NCBI GenBank assembly: GCA_027924585.1
Contig: BSBM01000232.1
Coordinates: 24,029,501-24,093,500, forward strand
DNA length: 64,000 nucleotides
From: Larix kaempferi
Taxonomy: Eukaryota; Streptophyta; Pinopsida; Pinales; Pinaceae
Direction of reading: 5' to 3'
Shown here: positions 42,178 through 53,502 of the stretch, one piece after another
Position numbering within the stretch: position 1 is the first letter of the stretch
Layout: each line of letters begins with the position of its first letter
The notes under the pieces: generated by a model
The model's input: the letters and a program-made list of their open reading frames with translations, nothing else
What the model was told of the DNA's origin: nothing
The model's database searches: none
Translations under genes and position numbers: made by a program

Positions 42178-42960
42178 ATGGATCATTCACATCAGATCAT
42201 CCTCACTCCATTCAATTAATTTTACTGGAAGGCGCAGATGGAGATCTTGTTGAGGAGCAAAGACCTCTACAGGGTGACTATGGCAATTGAAGTTGATCCA
42301 ACCTCAACAGTTGAGAAATCAAAATGGCACAATCGAAGAGATGAAGCCTATGGGTTGTTGTGTCTCACTACATCCAAGGATATTCTATTCCATCTCGATG
42401 GTATTACCTCTCCCAATGAATTTTGGCTAAAGCTTCAATAATTTTTCGGGAAGACTGATGAATTAAGAGGCCACCAACTGAATAATGAACTAGTCTCATT
42501 GAGTCCACAAAATTTCGATAACCTTCAGGATTTCTTCTCCAAATTCAAATAACTTGTTTTGTAGCTGAAGCAATGTGGTATTGACAAAAAATATGAGCAG
42601 TTAGTCTTGGCCATTCTCTCCAAACTTGGTCCTCACTACTCAGTCTTTGTTTCGACCTTCCATTCCACAAGGAAGGCAGTTAAAAATTGGAAGAGCCCGA
42701 CACTTTCAGAATTCATGGAGTCTTTGACACAAGAACAAGACAAATTGGTCTTGATGGGAGCCATTAAAAATATATACAAAGACCACTGCCTAAATGTTGG
42801 AGATTCAAAGGGTTCGAAAGGGAAGAAGAAGGGAAATTTCAAGAAGCCCACTGAACATAGAAAAGACAAGAAGAAAGTTCACGAAGACTCCTCGAATTTC
42901 AAGAGGAATCCAAATAAGAAAAATGAGAGGACAAAATGAAATTATTGCAGCAAGGGATTT
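42178..42960 (+). pseudogene. copia gag with zinc knuckle
   Basis: From ATG 42178 the frame gives MDHSHQIILTPFN, then a stop, QMEILLRSKDLYRVTM, then HNRRDEAYGLLCL (the UBN2-like helical gag) and TQEQDKLVLMGAI. A Lys-rich tail leads to NYCSKGFHPESSCMNK at about 42940, a knuckle whose first Cys codon is now TGA. Five or more stops lie in the frame (including 42439-42441 and 42937-42939). Confidence 0.85.
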
Positions 42961-42978
42961 CATCCTGAAAGCTCTTGC

Positions 42979-43590
42979 ATGAACAAAACCATTGACCAAA
43001 TGGCTCAACTCCTGGAGAAAGCTAACATTCCTTTTCTAAAGAGCGCAAGGAGGAAGGATGGAGGACAAAATTCTGATGACAAGGAGAGAGTACATGCACT
43101 GATGGAAAGCACATCCAAACCTACCTCACTCATTATTGATTCTGGAGATTCAAGACACATGGTGTCTACAAGTAATTGTTTCACTTCACTTGACTCTTCG
43201 AGTGGTCCAAATATTGTATTGGGTGATAATTCTAAAACTTCTAGCAAAGGAAAGGGAAGCATAGATCTCGAGTTTGGTTCATTCAATAATGTCTTGTATG
43301 TACCTAGACTTGTTGCAAACCTATTGTTAGTATATCAGATGACCCACATAGGCTTACCCAAGAAGGTAACCTTCACCCCAAATGATGTTGAGATATCTGA
43401 ATTGTCTACAAGCCGAATTGTTGCATTAGGCATTGTTGACCATAGCTCTATAATCTACAAGTTTTCTCACTTTGTGCCATATCCCTCACCTTCTGATCTT
43501 TTAACCCATGCCAATGAGTCAAGAAAATTATGGCATGAAATATTTGGTCATATGAACTATAAATATCTTTCCCAACTTCATGAGAAATAA
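42979..43590 (+). pseudogene. copia protease and pre-integrase domain
   Basis: The 203-codon frame starts MNKTIDQMAQLLEKANIPFL. LIIDSGDSRHMVSTS (about 43128-43170) is the copia protease site with DSG kept. YVPRLVANLLLVYQM is the conserved strand after the flap. LWHEIFGHMNYKYLSQL near the end is the H-x3-GH start of the GAG-pre-integrase zinc region. The matching CxxC appears after the next stops (CQS-stop), where the last Cys is lost. Confidence 0.88.
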
Positions 43591-44330
43591 ATGGCCATAG
43601 GGCTGCCCAATATCAAATTTTCCAAAGGTGTCTGTCAATCTTGAATCTTAGGAAAACACCCTGAGCATAAGTATGGGAGATCCAAAACTAAGAGAACCTC
43701 TGCACCATTAGATATTATTCACACTGATATATCATGTCCATTTACTCATGAGTCTTTGAACCATTCCAAATAAATCCTCACTTTCATAGATGACTTTAGC
43801 AGGTACTGTTGGATTTATTTCATCAAGCTAAAATCTGAAGTTTTTGGTCTATTCAAGCTATCCAAATCCTTAGTTGAGAACCAGTCTCATAGACATATAA
43901 ACATTATCAGATCTGATAATGGTGGTGAGTACATCAAATGGTAGTTTCAGCAATTTTGTGCCTCTTCAGGCATTCAGATGCAACACACAGTTCCATATAC
44001 ACCTCAGCAGAATGGGGTTGCTGATAGGAAAAACAGATATCTTAAGGATATGGCCACATGTATGCTTGAGTCAAAGTATTTATCCCCAAATATTTGGGCT
44101 GAGGCAATAAATTGTGCCACATATATTCAGAACAGAGTCCCACACAAATCTCTCAAAGGCATCACTCCTTTTGAGGCTTGGACAAGGCACAAGCCTGATA
44201 TCTCTCATTTCAAGATTTTTGGCTCAAAGGCTTGGGATAGGATTCCACTTGAGAAGAGGAGGGCTATGCAGCCCCAAAGCCAAACATGTATTTTTGTTGG
44301 ATATTCAGAGGATTCCAAAGGGTAAAATTT
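43591..44330 (+). pseudogene. copia integrase core
   Basis: Frames joined across stops give IIHTDISCPF (first catalytic Asp), FIDDFSRYCWIYF, IIRSDNGGEYI (second Asp) and VPYTPQQNGVADRKNRYLKD, where the catalytic Glu position carries Asp. TPFEAWTRHKPDISHFKIFG and TCIFVGYSEDSKG close the domain. Stops fall in FTHES...HSK and after GGEYIKW. The Glu-to-Asp change would by itself be expected to impair catalysis. Confidence 0.88.
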
Positions 44331-44567
44331 GTTGAACATGAGCACTCAAAAAGATTTCATAGAAAGAAGTGTACAATTCGAAGAAGAGCCCTCTTAGAAT
44401 GTTGAAATTGGAGAACCATCTTCACCACCACCTGAAGAAGAAGTAAGTGATGCTATTGAATTTTTTATTCTGATATTTCTGATGATGAGGGCCATTTTAT
44501 TGCAAATGCTAATTCACCAACAAATCCTAAATGGGTTGCTAAGACTTTGTAAGCAACAGGTGAACTA
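44331..44567 (+). pseudogene. Acidic hinge between integrase and RT
   Basis: Glu/Asp-rich sequence (SVQFEEEPS) and PTNPKWVAKTL. The reading frame changes inside this stretch. The related derivative at 20817-22379 has its internal deletion junction in the same hinge. Confidence 0.6.
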
Positions 44568-45407
44568 GTGGGCAATCCTCAGGACACAAGGAGGACTAGA
44601 TCACAATTTGAGACTGCTCTCAATGTGAATGACCCCTACCTTTCTGAGAGATGTTATATGATGGTATATTATGAACCTCAGTCATATGAGGAAGCCTCAC
44701 ATGACCCAAGATGGCAGGCTTCCATGAATGAGGAGTTTCAGCCATTGCAAAAGAATGAAACATGGGAGCTAGTCAAGCTCCCCGCAGGTAGAAAATTGGT
44801 AAGGTGTAAGTGGATCTAAAAAACCAAGTTTGCAGATGATGGTACAGAAGTGAAATATAAGGCTAGGATGGTGGAAAAGGGATTCTCCCAAATCTATGGC
44901 TTTGACTACAATGAGACTTTTTCACCAGTTGCACAAAATGATTCGATAAGACTAGTTCCGACAATTTCTGCATCCAAGCACTGGGAAGTGCACCATATGG
45001 ATGTCAAGAGTGCATTCCTCCATGGGTATCTTGAGGAGGAGATTTATATGCAGAAGGAAAAAGGGTATACATCTGATCCTAACTATGTCTACATGTTGAA
45101 GAAGTCCTTATATGGGCTTAAGCAAGCATCCAAGGCTTGGTATGCCAAAATGGACAAATTTCTCTTGTCGCAATCTGATGTTCGATGCAAATCTAATCCT
45201 AATGTTTATATGAAGTTGATTGATGGTTCAATAATGATTATAGTGTTGTATGTTGATAATTTTCTAATCACAGGTAGCTCTACTGATCAAATAGCTTCAT
45301 TGAAGACTACTTTGCATCAAGCTTTTTCCATGAGTGACCTGGGAATTCTTAAGCAGTTTTTGGGGCTTGAGATTTCTCAAACAGAGAATGGAACACAGGT
45401 ATCTTAG
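44568..45407 (+). pseudogene. copia reverse transcriptase
   Basis: Two frames divided by a TAA at 44817-44819. The motifs are SYEEASHDPRWQASMNEEF, then NETWELVKLPAGRKLVRCKW, KARMVEKGFSQIYGFDYNET, HHMDVKSAFLHGYLEEEIYM, KKSLYGLKQASKAWYAKMD and VLYVDNFLITGS. The catalytic YVDD is YVDN here (45249-45260), so one of the metal-binding Asp residues is lost. The domain ends at a TAG in place of a sense codon at 45405-45407. Confidence 0.9.
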
Positions 45408-45443
45408 TCCAAATATGCATCTGATCTACTAAAGAATTTCAAG

Positions 45444-46202
45444 ATGGTTGATTGCAAGCCTTCAAAGTCTCCATTCCTTTCAGGAGTTAGACTTGAAGAA
45501 GCAGAATCTACACCCTTGGTTGACAGCACCTTGTATATGCAGCTTGTTGGCAGCTTGCTATACTTGACTCACACTCGACCTGATCTTGCTTATGCTATGA
45601 GTGTGGAATTAAGATACATGGATCAGCCTCCTGAGCTTCATTGGAGGGATTCAAAAATAATTTTTCACTGTGTGCAAGGCACCAAGACAGATGGGATTCA
45701 TTATGTTGCAGATTCTAGCATATATCTTCTTGGATTCATTGACTCAGATTGGGCTAGTGATAGCCTTGACAGAAAATCCACATCTGGATTTGTATTCATG
45801 CTTGGAGGTGGTCTTGTTTTCTGGTCTAGAAAGAAACAAAGTGCCATAGCACTATCTTCAGCAGAGGCTGAGTACAAAGGAGCAGCGAATGTTTCTACTC
45901 AGTGTGTGTGGTTGCAGGGTATTCTTTCAGAGTTTGAGATTGCCTTTAGTACTCCTACTATCATCTTTTGTGACAATCAAAGTGTTATAAGGGTCTCAAG
46001 TGATCCAGTACAGAGACAGAGGACCAAGCATAATGATATTCATATGCACTACATCAGGAGCTTAGTGCATGACCAGACCATTGATCTATACTATTGCCCA
46101 ACAGGTGAGCAAACTGCAGACATCTTCACCAAAGCTTTCACTAAGAAGAATTTCAGCTATATTATATCACTGCTTGGGATGGTTGAACATGTGGTGGAGT
46201 GA
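45444..46202 (+). pseudogene. copia RNase H
   Basis: The 252-codon frame has LVGSLLYLTHTRPDLAYAMS, then FIDSDWASDSLDRKSTSGFV, ALSSAEAEYKGAANVSTQCV and HNDIHMHYIRSLVHDQTIDL. These are all the landmarks of copia RNase H, including DSDWA and SSAEAEY. It ends normally (MVEHVVE, stop) about 190 bases before the 3' LTR and is the best preserved part of the element. Confidence 0.9.
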
Positions 46203-46386
46203 AGGATTGATCAGCAATCTTTCAATTTTGATTTTTTCCATGTTTTGAGGGGAGGTTTTTCCCATGAGGTTTTCCTTCTATCCTTGTTTTTGTGGACCAA
46301 ACAGTATTGTATAGGGTGACCAAGTCTTGTTACTGGGCCCTTAGTATTTACATTTTATGATTTTTAGCACATAAATTTAGACTTAT

Positions 46387-46393
46387 GGGGGGG
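46387..46393 (+). promoter_or_regulatory. Polypurine tract of the copia element
   Basis: A run of seven G (ATGGGGGGG) abuts the 3' LTR start. Confidence 0.8.
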
Positions 46394-47093
46394 TGTTGGA
46401 ATAATTAAAACCACTCTGTGTCAATTAATACATTAGAGACATTAATTAATCATTTCATGATTAATTACTATGTACTAGAGCAAATAGTTGGCATATGAGT
46501 CATTGTGTGGACCACAAAGCATATTTGGGGGGACCACAAGCCTTCCAGGTGTGGACCACAAGTTTCCTAACTCACTTGGGCGCATGATTACTGATTTTGG
46601 ATAAGATTCTTGTGAGAATGTCGCATTCTTGTTTTTTACTACTTTTACTGCTTTTGGGTGAAAGGTGAAAAGCTAGTTGACTAAGGAAAGTGTTTTTTGG
46701 ACCACTTTCACTCCTTGATGTTTATTCCTTCCATTTTTGGGATGTATCATGTTTTTTCATCACATGTCACTATCAGATCACTAAATCAGAAATTCGTGAG
46801 CCTTTGGTGTGACTTGGAGAACACACTTGCCACCTAGGGGGTTTTGCATCATTTTAGTAAGTCTACTTTTGTGAGGATCTTAATGGCATATTTAGCCATT
46901 TGAATCTATGATGTAAACATTACATATTGAAATCCATTTAATTTCCCAAGGTTGGATGATGTATTTTATTCATGAGAGTTAATACAGTTTGTATCTATTA
47001 TGAGTAATTTTCTGTGTTCTCGACTAGTTGTGTGAGATCTTTTGTGAGAGTGTGTAATTTTTTATCAGATCTTGGTGTGAACTGAATTTCACA
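46394..47093 (+). repeat. 3' LTR of the copia element
   Basis: 700 bp, TGTTGG...TTCACA, followed by TSD GTTGT. Several substitutions and indels relative to the 5' LTR point to an older insertion than those at 2380 and 56557. Confidence 0.93.
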
Positions 47094-48155
47094 GTTGTTT
47101 CTTTTCCACCTCTTGGTCTATAAAAGGAAGCCCTTGAAATTCATTTTGTAAAGAGAAAGAAGAGAAAATTTATGTTGCTGGATTTGTGTTGGAGCTTCCT
47201 CATAGCCCACCTCTTCCTACCTTTGTAAGAATTCCCAAGATCCCTTGCCACCTTCCTCCAAGGTGCAAGAGTTTCTCTCCATTGTTCTACCACCCACTTG
47301 GCTTATAGTTTGGATAAGAAGGACCTCCCTGTGATATTTTTGGCTTCTATTTAATCTCACACCTCCTAGATGTTGTATTGCTTGACCATTGGGTAATACA
47401 AAGTGTCTTTGCATACTTTTGATTGTTGTTGGAGTTTGCATTCTCTCCCCATTTCCTTTTTATTGTATTTTTTTCAATTTTATTTCCACTAACAATCTCT
47501 TGCAGGATCATTTGGAGGACAACCACACACCACACATGGGCTCCAAGGACTGAGGCATTGCTCCAGCCTACAAGGCCTATCCCCTTACCAAGTAGAGGAA
47601 TGCACACTTGTGCAATTTTTTCCACAACAATTATGTATGTTTTATTTCAACATTTACATTATGGACATGTTTTATACTGATGAAAGTGTGTTTCAATTAT
47701 ATCTTCATTATACAATATCAAGTCGGTTAGTGTTAAGTTAATCATTTCCTAGTTGATGATGGATTGGGTGTAAATGTTATCATTTTCCTTGCAATATATA
47801 AGTGTTAAATTCATTGTACTTTATGCTCCAATATGGCCCAACACAAACTAAATTAAACTAGCTATGTTGAGGGATTCTCCTAATCCTTATCCAATAAAAA
47901 AAACATATCCACTTCTTCAAAGTCCTTAATATTTACTCACTTATTAAATTTCATCTTAAACCCATTATAATCATGATACAAGTAGTCAAGAGTATTTCAT
48001 CTCTATTGTTTTGGATGCAATAGTTGATAGTTTATTTTGCCAAAGGAGGGTCATTTGTCATCATGATCAATTACAACTGCTACCTACAAAGACTTGATAG
48101 TAAGTCCATGTGCATAACTAAGGGCCTCCGAGATATTATTCAAAATTTGTGTTCG
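47094..48155. other. Right part of the copia target; promoter-like, no gene
   Basis: A TATA box (TATAAAAGG, 47119-47127) is followed by an untranslated-leader-like stretch. No domain is recognised in any frame. It was continuous with 41320 before the copia insertion and may be the R/U5 part of an old LTR. Confidence 0.4.
47119..47127 (+). promoter_or_regulatory. TATA box
   Basis: TATAAAAGG in a setting like an LTR promoter; no TSD or LTR ends could be assigned. Confidence 0.4.
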
Positions 48156-48379
48156 AAGAAGTTGTCATTGATGTCAAACACGATGTCATTGATGTCAAAA
48201 GGGTGAAGAGATATGTGGTGTTGCCATTGGTGTCAAGGTGATAATGATGATGAGGTTGTAGTACAAATAGATTGTTTGGGAATGTTTGATGAAGCCTCAA
48301 ATACCCTAGATAATCCCTTAATAATCATGATGATGTGAAGTGTAAAGGAGTCCCAAAGAAGTGTGAAGAATTTCCTAAA

Positions 48380-48940
48380 TAAATGTTGTTGGGTCACATG
48401 ACCATTAAGGTGGGTCACATGACCATGATGATATGAAGTTTAAGGAATTCCCTAAAGGTGTCCCTAAGCAATGTCGGCAAGAAAAGTGAAGAAATTCCTA
48501 AAATACTAGTGTTGGGTCCACATTACCATGCAGTTAGGGTCACATAACCCATGTTGGAGAAGGCCCTAGAGAGCCCCTAAGGTTGGTGCAAAGCATATTG
48601 GGATGAAGTACTAAATATATCCCAAAATCATGATGATGGGTATTATTAGTGGTGTTAGGTCCACATGACTAGAAGGATTGGTCCATATGACCATGAGAAG
48701 TAGCCCCCTAAGTAATACGGATTGGTCCACAAGACAATGTTGAAATAAAAGATCAAGAAACCTAGAGACTATGGTGTTGGTCCACTTGACCATGAGTTTG
48801 GAATTACATTACCCATGATGGAGAAGTCTCTAAAGATTCCCAAACATTGGTCGAAACAAGTTGGTGTGAATCTTGAAGTATCCCCAAAATAATGATTTTT
48901 GGTCCACATGACCCCGAAAGTTGTGGTGCATTGGCCGATT
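48380..48940. repeat. Degenerate repeats of a GGTC(C)ACATGACCATG motif
   Basis: Eight or so variants (GGTCACATGACC, GGTCCACATTACC, GGTCCATATGACC, GGTCCACTTGACC and others) occur at irregular spacing. The core is palindromic. Confidence 0.6.
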
Positions 48941-49185
48941 TGACCACATGAAGTGGCAAGGATCCCTGCAAGAAATAATGATGTGTCCATCAAGTATGAT
49001 GATGTGTAAAATACCTAAGGCCCCTTTGAGAAGACATGGAGTGATCTTAAATTTTTGGCACAAAGTGCCATGGTGGATCCTTGAATTGGATACTAACCCT
49101 TGAGACCCCCTTAAAATATGGAGATCCACAAATTAAGGATGAGTTTAAGGAGACCATAAAAGAAGCTACAAGGTATGATGAAGTG

Positions 49186-49194
49186 TATAAATAG
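49186..49194 (+). promoter_or_regulatory. TATA box of the long LTR
   Basis: TATAAATAG, a usual form in plant LTR promoters. Confidence 0.55.
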
Positions 49195-49909
49195 AATATC
49201 AATCATTTAATTTGATCATCTATCAAGTCTCTCTTTGGTATTGTGCACCACTTGGAAAAAAGTGCGAAATTTTGTAGAGGAGAAATTTTTGGGTATCTTT
49301 GAGGATTGAGGAGATTCACAAAAACTGGCATAACTTTCTCACACGGAATCAGAATTACAAAATTATTGGCACGTAGGAAAGCTTGTTGTGAAGTCTATGT
49401 GATGACATGATCTAGATTTTCTTTTTATTTGTCTATTTTTCTTAATTTTTTGATCTTGGAAAAGGTATGGTTCATGCTTGTGGGTTTCTCTTGTGATGAC
49501 ACATGTCTCTCATGGATAGATTTCATCTTTGATCTTGATATTGACGTTTTCTTGGAATAGATCTCAATGATATATTGGCATACTGTACGATGATCCTGGC
49601 ATAGATATTGATGATTATCTAGGCATGATGTATTACGATCTTGACATAGATCTTGATGATTATCTGGAATATTGCAATATGGTCTTTGCAAAGACCATAG
49701 TGGTTTTCTTGGCATAGTCTATGGTTATGTTTTGGCATATGGATCATCTCTTGGAATGTTCAATGTTTGGAAAATGTCTATGATGTAAAATTTGAGGATG
49801 CAAATGAAATCTATGGATGATTGTTTCTAGGTATGGATTTGAGGCATGTAGAGGTTGATATAATGTGACAAATATAGAGACAGCATAACAATGACAATGT
49901 GATAATGAT

Positions 49910-50440
49910 TGGGACAATGTGACAATGATTGTGGCATTGTGACATTGATAGTGACATTGTGACAGAGTCAATGATTTTGGCATTGAGATAGAGATACAGT
50001 GAATATGATAGGGACAATGGTACAGGTACAGAGACAAATATACAGGTACATGTTGATAGAGACAGAGATACAGGTTGCAAAGACAATGATTTTGGCATTG
50101 TGACATTGATAGTGACATTATGACAAAGTCAATGATTGTGGCATTGAGATAGAGATACAATGAATATGATAGGGACAGTGGTACAGGTACAGAGACAAAT
50201 ATACAAGTACATGTTGATAGAGACAAAGATATAGGTTGCAGAAACAATGATTGTGGCATTGTGACATTGATAGTGACATCGTGATAGAGTCAATGATTGT
50301 GGCATTGAGATAGAGATACAGTGAATATGATAGGGACAGTGGTACAGGAACAGAGACAAAGATACAGGTACATGTTGATAGAGATAGAGATACAGGTTGC
50401 AAAGACAATGATTAGGGCATTGTGACAGAGATAGTGATTT
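49910..50440. repeat. 161-bp tandem repeat, about 3.3 copies
   Basis: GAATATGATAGGGACA recurs at 50001, 50162 and 50323, a constant 161-base step. Units are built from GATACAG- and GACA-type short words. The minus strand stays open in all three frames, giving Tyr/Cys/His/Leu-rich strings that I do not treat as proteins. Confidence 0.88.
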
Positions 50441-50639
50441 TGATACAAGTTGACAGATATAGTGATATAGGTACAGGTTGACCGAGGAAGTGATGCAGGT
50501 ACATATTGATAGAGGAAGTGATATAGATACAGGTTATGATAGTGATACAGTGACACGATGACAATGGAAAATTTATCTTATTCATATCAGGGTGGAAGGA
50601 CGGGGCAAGGATAGGATATCAAAGTCTCTTTTAGGTAGG

Positions 50640-50765
50640 ATCATATAAACCAGGGGGTTGGAGCCTCCTTCCAGTCGGTGATGGTAAATCATGGAGTTGG
50701 AGCTTCCTTCAGGTTGGTGCCTATAAATCAATGGGTTGGTTCCTCCTTCTAGTTGGTGCTTCATA
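50640..50765. repeat. Short tandem repeat, three ~55-bp units
   Basis: GGAGCCTCCTTCCAG, GGAGCTTCCTTCAGG and GGTTCCTCCTTCTAG, each followed by TTGGTG- or TCGGTG-type sequence and an ATAAA or GTAAA word. Confidence 0.7.
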
Positions 50766-50973
50766 TGAATGTAATATTGTTATTATATTAGAACAACGTT
50801 ATGTGGTTTTCTCCCATTTGGGGTTCCACATTAAATCTCTTGTGCACCGTGTATGGTTTATGTGATGATGAATGAAATTGTTAATGGTTAATGTTTACAT
50901 GATCTAATTAATGTTTGAAATGGTAAAAAGTGCTCAATACTAATTCACCCCCCTCTCAGTATTTCCAACAATT

Positions 50974-50986
50974 AGTATCAGAGTTG
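50974..50986 (+). promoter_or_regulatory. PBS-like site after the long LTR
   Basis: AGTATCAGAGTTG lies three bases after the LTR end; it is the initiator tRNA-Met PBS with one change at the second position and a diverged end. Confidence 0.6.
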
Positions 50987-51139
50987 GTTCATTCAGGACA
51001 GTCTAACAGTTGGAAGGAAGTTCTCTAGAGAACATGGATGAGCATGAAATTATTTACTTTGTATATGGGGTTCCTCTTTTCTATGGATCATTTATATGGA
51101 TCAAATTTTTATCATTGGATTATTATGATGATACTCTAT

Positions 51140-51350
51140 TTATAGGCACAAGGTCTTGATATCTGGAAATCTATTGTGAATGGTTACATCGCTCCAAAAA
51201 TACCACCAAAAACAACATGCAAGAAGGATTTAAGGAATAATAATGCAATGGAAATGAATATCATATTGCATGTCATATTTGATCCTATGAAAGAGAAAGT
51301 TGGAAAGTGTACATCAGCTAAAGAACTCTGGGACAAGCTACAAAATTTTT
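51140..51350 (+). pseudogene. copia gag stub
   Basis: The plus frame reads AQGLDIWKSIVNGYIAPKIP, then NNAMEMNIILHVIFDPMKEK and KCTSAKELWDKLQNF. This is the DVW-x-x-(V/I)-x-x-GY ... A-(K/E)-E-(I/L)W-x-x-L pattern at the start of plant copia gag. It belongs to the element whose LTR ends at 50970. It is cut after LQNF by an unrelated sequence; the rest of the element is not in the window. Confidence 0.75.
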
Positions 51351-52427
51351 AATATTTGGTTGATCTTTAATCTTTAATTCTTTTATATGCAGAAACTTGA
51401 AACAATAAGACAATTCAATCACATGAAATTCATACAACCATAACACAAGATATATCCTAGGGAAAATACTCAAAACAATGAGAACAAAAACCCCAACTCT
51501 TCTCAGTATAATATAATGGATAGCAAATAATGTATTTCTTTTACAACATAGCATTTTGCTTTCAGAATATAAGAGAACATCAAACACTCTTGGTGAATAT
51601 ACGGAAGCAATATAGAAGAGAGATCAATCAGATGTGTTTTCTGATGTTCCCAATACATCAATATATAGAAAAAATCACTGCCATTTAAGGAATAGTGAAT
51701 CAATGCATGAAGGATCAGCCTCCCATGCAAACCATAGCAAGTTATCTTCTTGGATAGTTGCAGTGCACTTCTAGTTTCTTCAATCATGCACCATCAATGC
51801 GCCATGCCTTTCTTCCTTAACTTGAAATCATGCTTAACTGAATTTGGAGTGAAATCGCCTCATAAATGATGTAGGAGCACTTAGTTAACAAGCTAACATA
51901 AGTGTCATCATGTAATAGGAGCAAATTTAGTGTTGTAACTTAAGTGACATCTTTTAACTTTTAGTTTAACTAAAGTGTCGTCATGCAAAACAATTTAGTT
52001 AACTTTTCTTAATTGAAAATCATGCTGATTGATTTTAATTAAGTGGTCACTAAGTTCTACTTTAATTAACTGATTGCATATCTTTAAATGATGCTTTAAC
52101 TGAAGCATTGATAAAGGAATACATTGTTACTTAACTGAAGCTTTAACAATTCGAGTTCTCTTTAATTAGTTGAAGTGTCTGCATGGGAAAATTCAAATTC
52201 TCTTGATATCTATGATTTATTTTTTATTTATTTATCTTTTACTGCATGGTAAATATGTGTTAACTTTAATTATCTATCACATTACATTATACTAAGAAGA
52301 ATTATCAGATGTTGTGATCATATTTATATTAGTCCGAACTAAATAATCATATGCTAAAGTAATTCACTTTAGAGGTGATCAACATCTAAAGGAGACTTAA
52401 TAGCAACTTGTGATCATGGTTAATAAT
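51351..52427 (-). repeat. LTR-like block, minus orientation (ends uncertain)
   Basis: ATATATCCTAGGGAAAATACTC and CCCCAACTCTTCTCAGTATA-type words (about 51440-51515) parallel the TTTATCCTGGGAAACCCTC...CTTCCTCAATATA stretch of the minus-strand LTR at 55964, so this looks like the R/U5 part of another copia LTR on the minus strand. The right part has degenerate TTTAACT(A/G)AAG-type repeats (51880-52190). No coding region. Confidence 0.4.
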
Positions 52428-53481
52428 TGTTATAGCTTAAAATGACACTTCTTCGTCCGTGATGACACTTGCATCGCTTGGTCGCATGGCGACACTTCTT
52501 GAGATCAAGTTTAGTCACACAACAGGACACTTGTGGATTGAAGGGTCATTAGGGACACTGAATATGGTTGAAATTACCTCACTCTTGGCCCATTTGATGG
52601 TTATAACCCTTAGGAACACTTTTCCAGACCAAACCACCTCCTAAAAATCATCAGAAAACCCTTTTTTTGGCCATTTTTCCACAAAAACGCTACTCTATAA
52701 TAATAAGAGGGGCGTTTGCCTTAAAAAATATGCAACTCTGCTTCATAAAAGTAGAGTACATATGCTGGTTTGCAGTATAAAAGTAGGGTATTTTCCTGAA
52801 ACAATCAAAATCTCGAATTTTGGTCAATTTGAGTTGGTTTGGGAATTTCTTGATCGATTATAACTGCTTTTCCTCTCCTTCATTGACTATATAAGGAAGG
52901 TAGAAAGGTCATGAGAGGGACCAAGCCCATAACAATGTTATGCTGGAGGAATGGAGACCCTCATCCCCCTCTCTTGTGCCTCAGTTTCTGATAAACTCTA
53001 GCACAGCTGATTAGAGGTTGGGATCCTTGGAGAACAGAAGCAGGAGACCTTGAATCTAGGTTTCGTGAAGTGCCAAGCTTGAAGGAAGGTATAACTTTAT
53101 GTACTTGCTTAATTCATTAATAAAGATCAGACATTCTTCCCTTTCCAAATATGACCTATTTATGTATGTCTCAGATTTGATTACAGTTTGTTTATAGTTT
53201 GATGTCTTCTTTTGTTATGAATATCAGTCTTATATATGTAGTCAAATTTATCTGAGAAAGGTATGAAGTTGTTTTGCAGGTGTGGGCCTTGTGACACTGA
53301 ATAGCATTGAAGAGCGAGGAAGAGAAAGGCTTGGATCAACCTTATTAATAAGGTACACATCCTTTTTAACCTTTATCTCTTTGCTTACTTGTTGTACTTG
53401 TAGAACATTTGTAGGTCTATATTTCATCCTTGTAAGTTGGTAGTTTCTCCCCTGAACTATAGGTGTAATTCCCTCACAACA
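52428..53481 (+). repeat. Tat/Ogre-like 5' LTR (left end approximate)
   Basis: The right end is fixed by ...CTCACAACA followed by a PBS of tRNA-Arg type. A TATA box lies at 52888. The left end is placed at TGTTATAGC because it fits TG...CA and the sequence to its left looks different; it was not confirmed by a second LTR. Confidence 0.55.
52888..52896 (+). promoter_or_regulatory. TATA box of the Tat/Ogre-like LTR
   Basis: TATATAAGG, followed about 590 bases later by the LTR end. Confidence 0.5.
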
Positions 53482-53484
53482 GAA

Positions 53485-53502
53485 TGGCGACTCCGCTGGG
53501 GA
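53485..53502 (+). promoter_or_regulatory. Primer-binding site, tRNA-Arg type
   Basis: TGGCGACTCCGCTGGGGA starts three bases after the LTR. This is the PBS wording known from Tat/Ogre Ty3 elements. Confidence 0.85.

Larger units (their letters stand above)
41321..47093 (+). mobile_element. Ty1/copia retrotransposon, nearly full length, decayed
   Basis: LTRs 41321-42005 (685 bp) and 46394-47093 (700 bp) begin TGTTGGAATAATT and end TTTCACA. The 5-bp TSD GTTGT is at 41316-41320 and 47094-47098. PBS and polypurine tract are in place. The polyprotein order is gag, knuckle, PR, IN, RT, RNase H, diagnostic of copia. At least nine in-frame stops and one frame change (between about 44325 and 44568) inactivate it. 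Its gag and PR resemble the derivative at 19662-36540. Confidence 0.95.
48160..50970 (+). repeat. Long copia-type LTR with internal tandem repeats (left end approximate)
   Basis: The right end is ...ATTTCCAACA followed by a PBS-like site and a copia gag stub, so this is a 5' LTR. The left end is uncertain; GATGTCAAACACGATGTCATTG (about 48165-48190) resembles the start of several plant copia LTRs. A TATA box (49186) and three kinds of tandem repeat lie inside. Degenerate copies of GGGTCCACATGACCATGA recur at 48380-48930. No second LTR copy is in the window. Confidence 0.6.

Noticed and set aside
49744-50556. Several overlapping minus-strand frames giving Tyr/Cys/His/Leu-rich proteins
   Set aside because: They are translations of the 161-bp tandem repeat in all three frames; no sign of a real gene.
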